Positions 63,887 to 64,000 of a stretch of DNA of 64,000 nucleotides are shown piece after piece. Within the stretch, counting starts at the first letter, position 1, and each line of letters opens with the position of its first letter. Location of the stretch: assembly GCA_019635285.1 (NCBI GenBank), contig JAHBZS010000018.1:1-64000 (forward strand), written 5' to 3'. The translations under genes and the position numbers were made by a program. The notes beneath the pieces are model-generated. The model worked only from the letters and a program-made list of their open reading frames with translations, was not told the origin of the DNA and ran no database searches. This stretch comes from Rubrivivax sp. (GTDB lineage: Bacteria; Pseudomonadota; Gammaproteobacteria; Burkholderiales; Burkholderiaceae_C).

Positions 63887-64000
63887 ATGAAGACCCAGTT
63901 CCACCGTACCCGGCGCGCCGTGATCGGCGCGCTGGCCGGCGCCGCGCTGCTGGCGGCGGCGCCCGCCACCTTCGCCCAGACCTGGCCGACCAAGCCGGTG
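63887..64000 (+). CDS. Bug/TctC-family periplasmic binding protein, N-terminal part (cut by window edge)
   Basis: Starts MKTQFHRTRRAVIGALAGAA, a signal peptide ending TFAQ, then TWPTKPV, the usual beginning of mature Bug receptors (compare YPDKPI in the one at 32398). GAGGAG lies 8 bases before the ATG. It is third in the AhpD-BKACE unit and continues past the right edge. Confidence 0.85.
   Translation, partial: MKTQFHRTRRAVIGALAGAALLAAAPATFAQTWPTKPV

Overview
The window is a high-GC (about 70 %) chromosomal segment whose gene content and order (divergent rne/rluC, rluC-HAD-Rieske-sppA, urtABCDE with urease accessory genes, membrane-type urate oxidase, class II PHA synthase) point to a beta-proteobacterium of the order Burkholderiales, in the Rubrivivax/Methylibium/Ideonella neighbourhood. 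The assignment is from gene content only. No rRNA, intact tRNA, insertion sequence, CRISPR array or prophage was seen.

Layout. 1-4.6 kb: housekeeping genes (rne start, rluC, HAD phosphatase, Rieske protein, sppA, lysM/kbp). 4.6-22.5 kb: nitrogen block with ureEFG on the minus strand, the urea ABC transporter urtABCDE on the plus strand behind a sigma-54-like promoter, and ureD 15 kb away. ureABC is absent and the gap holds a marR-controlled aromatic-acid efflux operon, a PQQ quinohemoprotein dehydrogenase and a GST. 22.5-38.4 kb: purine/ureide catabolism with a nucleoside deaminase, a three-part ABC importer, an M20 hydrolase, a uraD-allC fusion, puuE, a GntR regulator, uraH, a Bug receptor, xdhC, puuD, an NCS2 permease and an 8-oxoguanine-deaminase-like enzyme. 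Urate would go through HIU, OHCU, allantoin, allantoate and ureidoglycine/ureidoglycolate to glyoxylate, urea and ammonia. The GntR regulator probably controls three transcription units through AGTGTATACACT palindromes.

38.4-53.2 kb: accessory genes: a frameshifted SARP/BTAD-STAND regulator with a hexanucleotide repeat, a large lipoprotein, a diguanylate cyclase, an M24 peptidase divergent from an AraC regulator, vapBC, a CDF-like membrane protein, a YVTN beta-propeller protein, a creatininase-family protein and an N-formylglutamate amidohydrolase. 53.2-64 kb: an AraC-centred catabolic region: araC, MFS transporter, SDR and Rieske ferredoxin, and further along a phaZ-maoC-phaC polyhydroxyalkanoate set divergent from an AhpD-BKACE-Bug operon. 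The two plus-strand operons share a nearly identical promoter architecture, so they look like one regulon. Between them lies a lower-GC insert (about 57.3-58.9 kb) with a decayed yeiH gene, a frameshifted TIR/deoxyribosyltransferase-like gene, a degenerate tRNA T-arm and a RelE/HigA-type toxin-antitoxin pair.

The observations most worth following are the shared AraC promoter module, the GntR purine operators, the urease cluster without ureABC, the palindromic 26.6-27.1 kb intergenic element, and the TIR-like gene whose out-of-frame tail ends like the SSB C-terminal tip.
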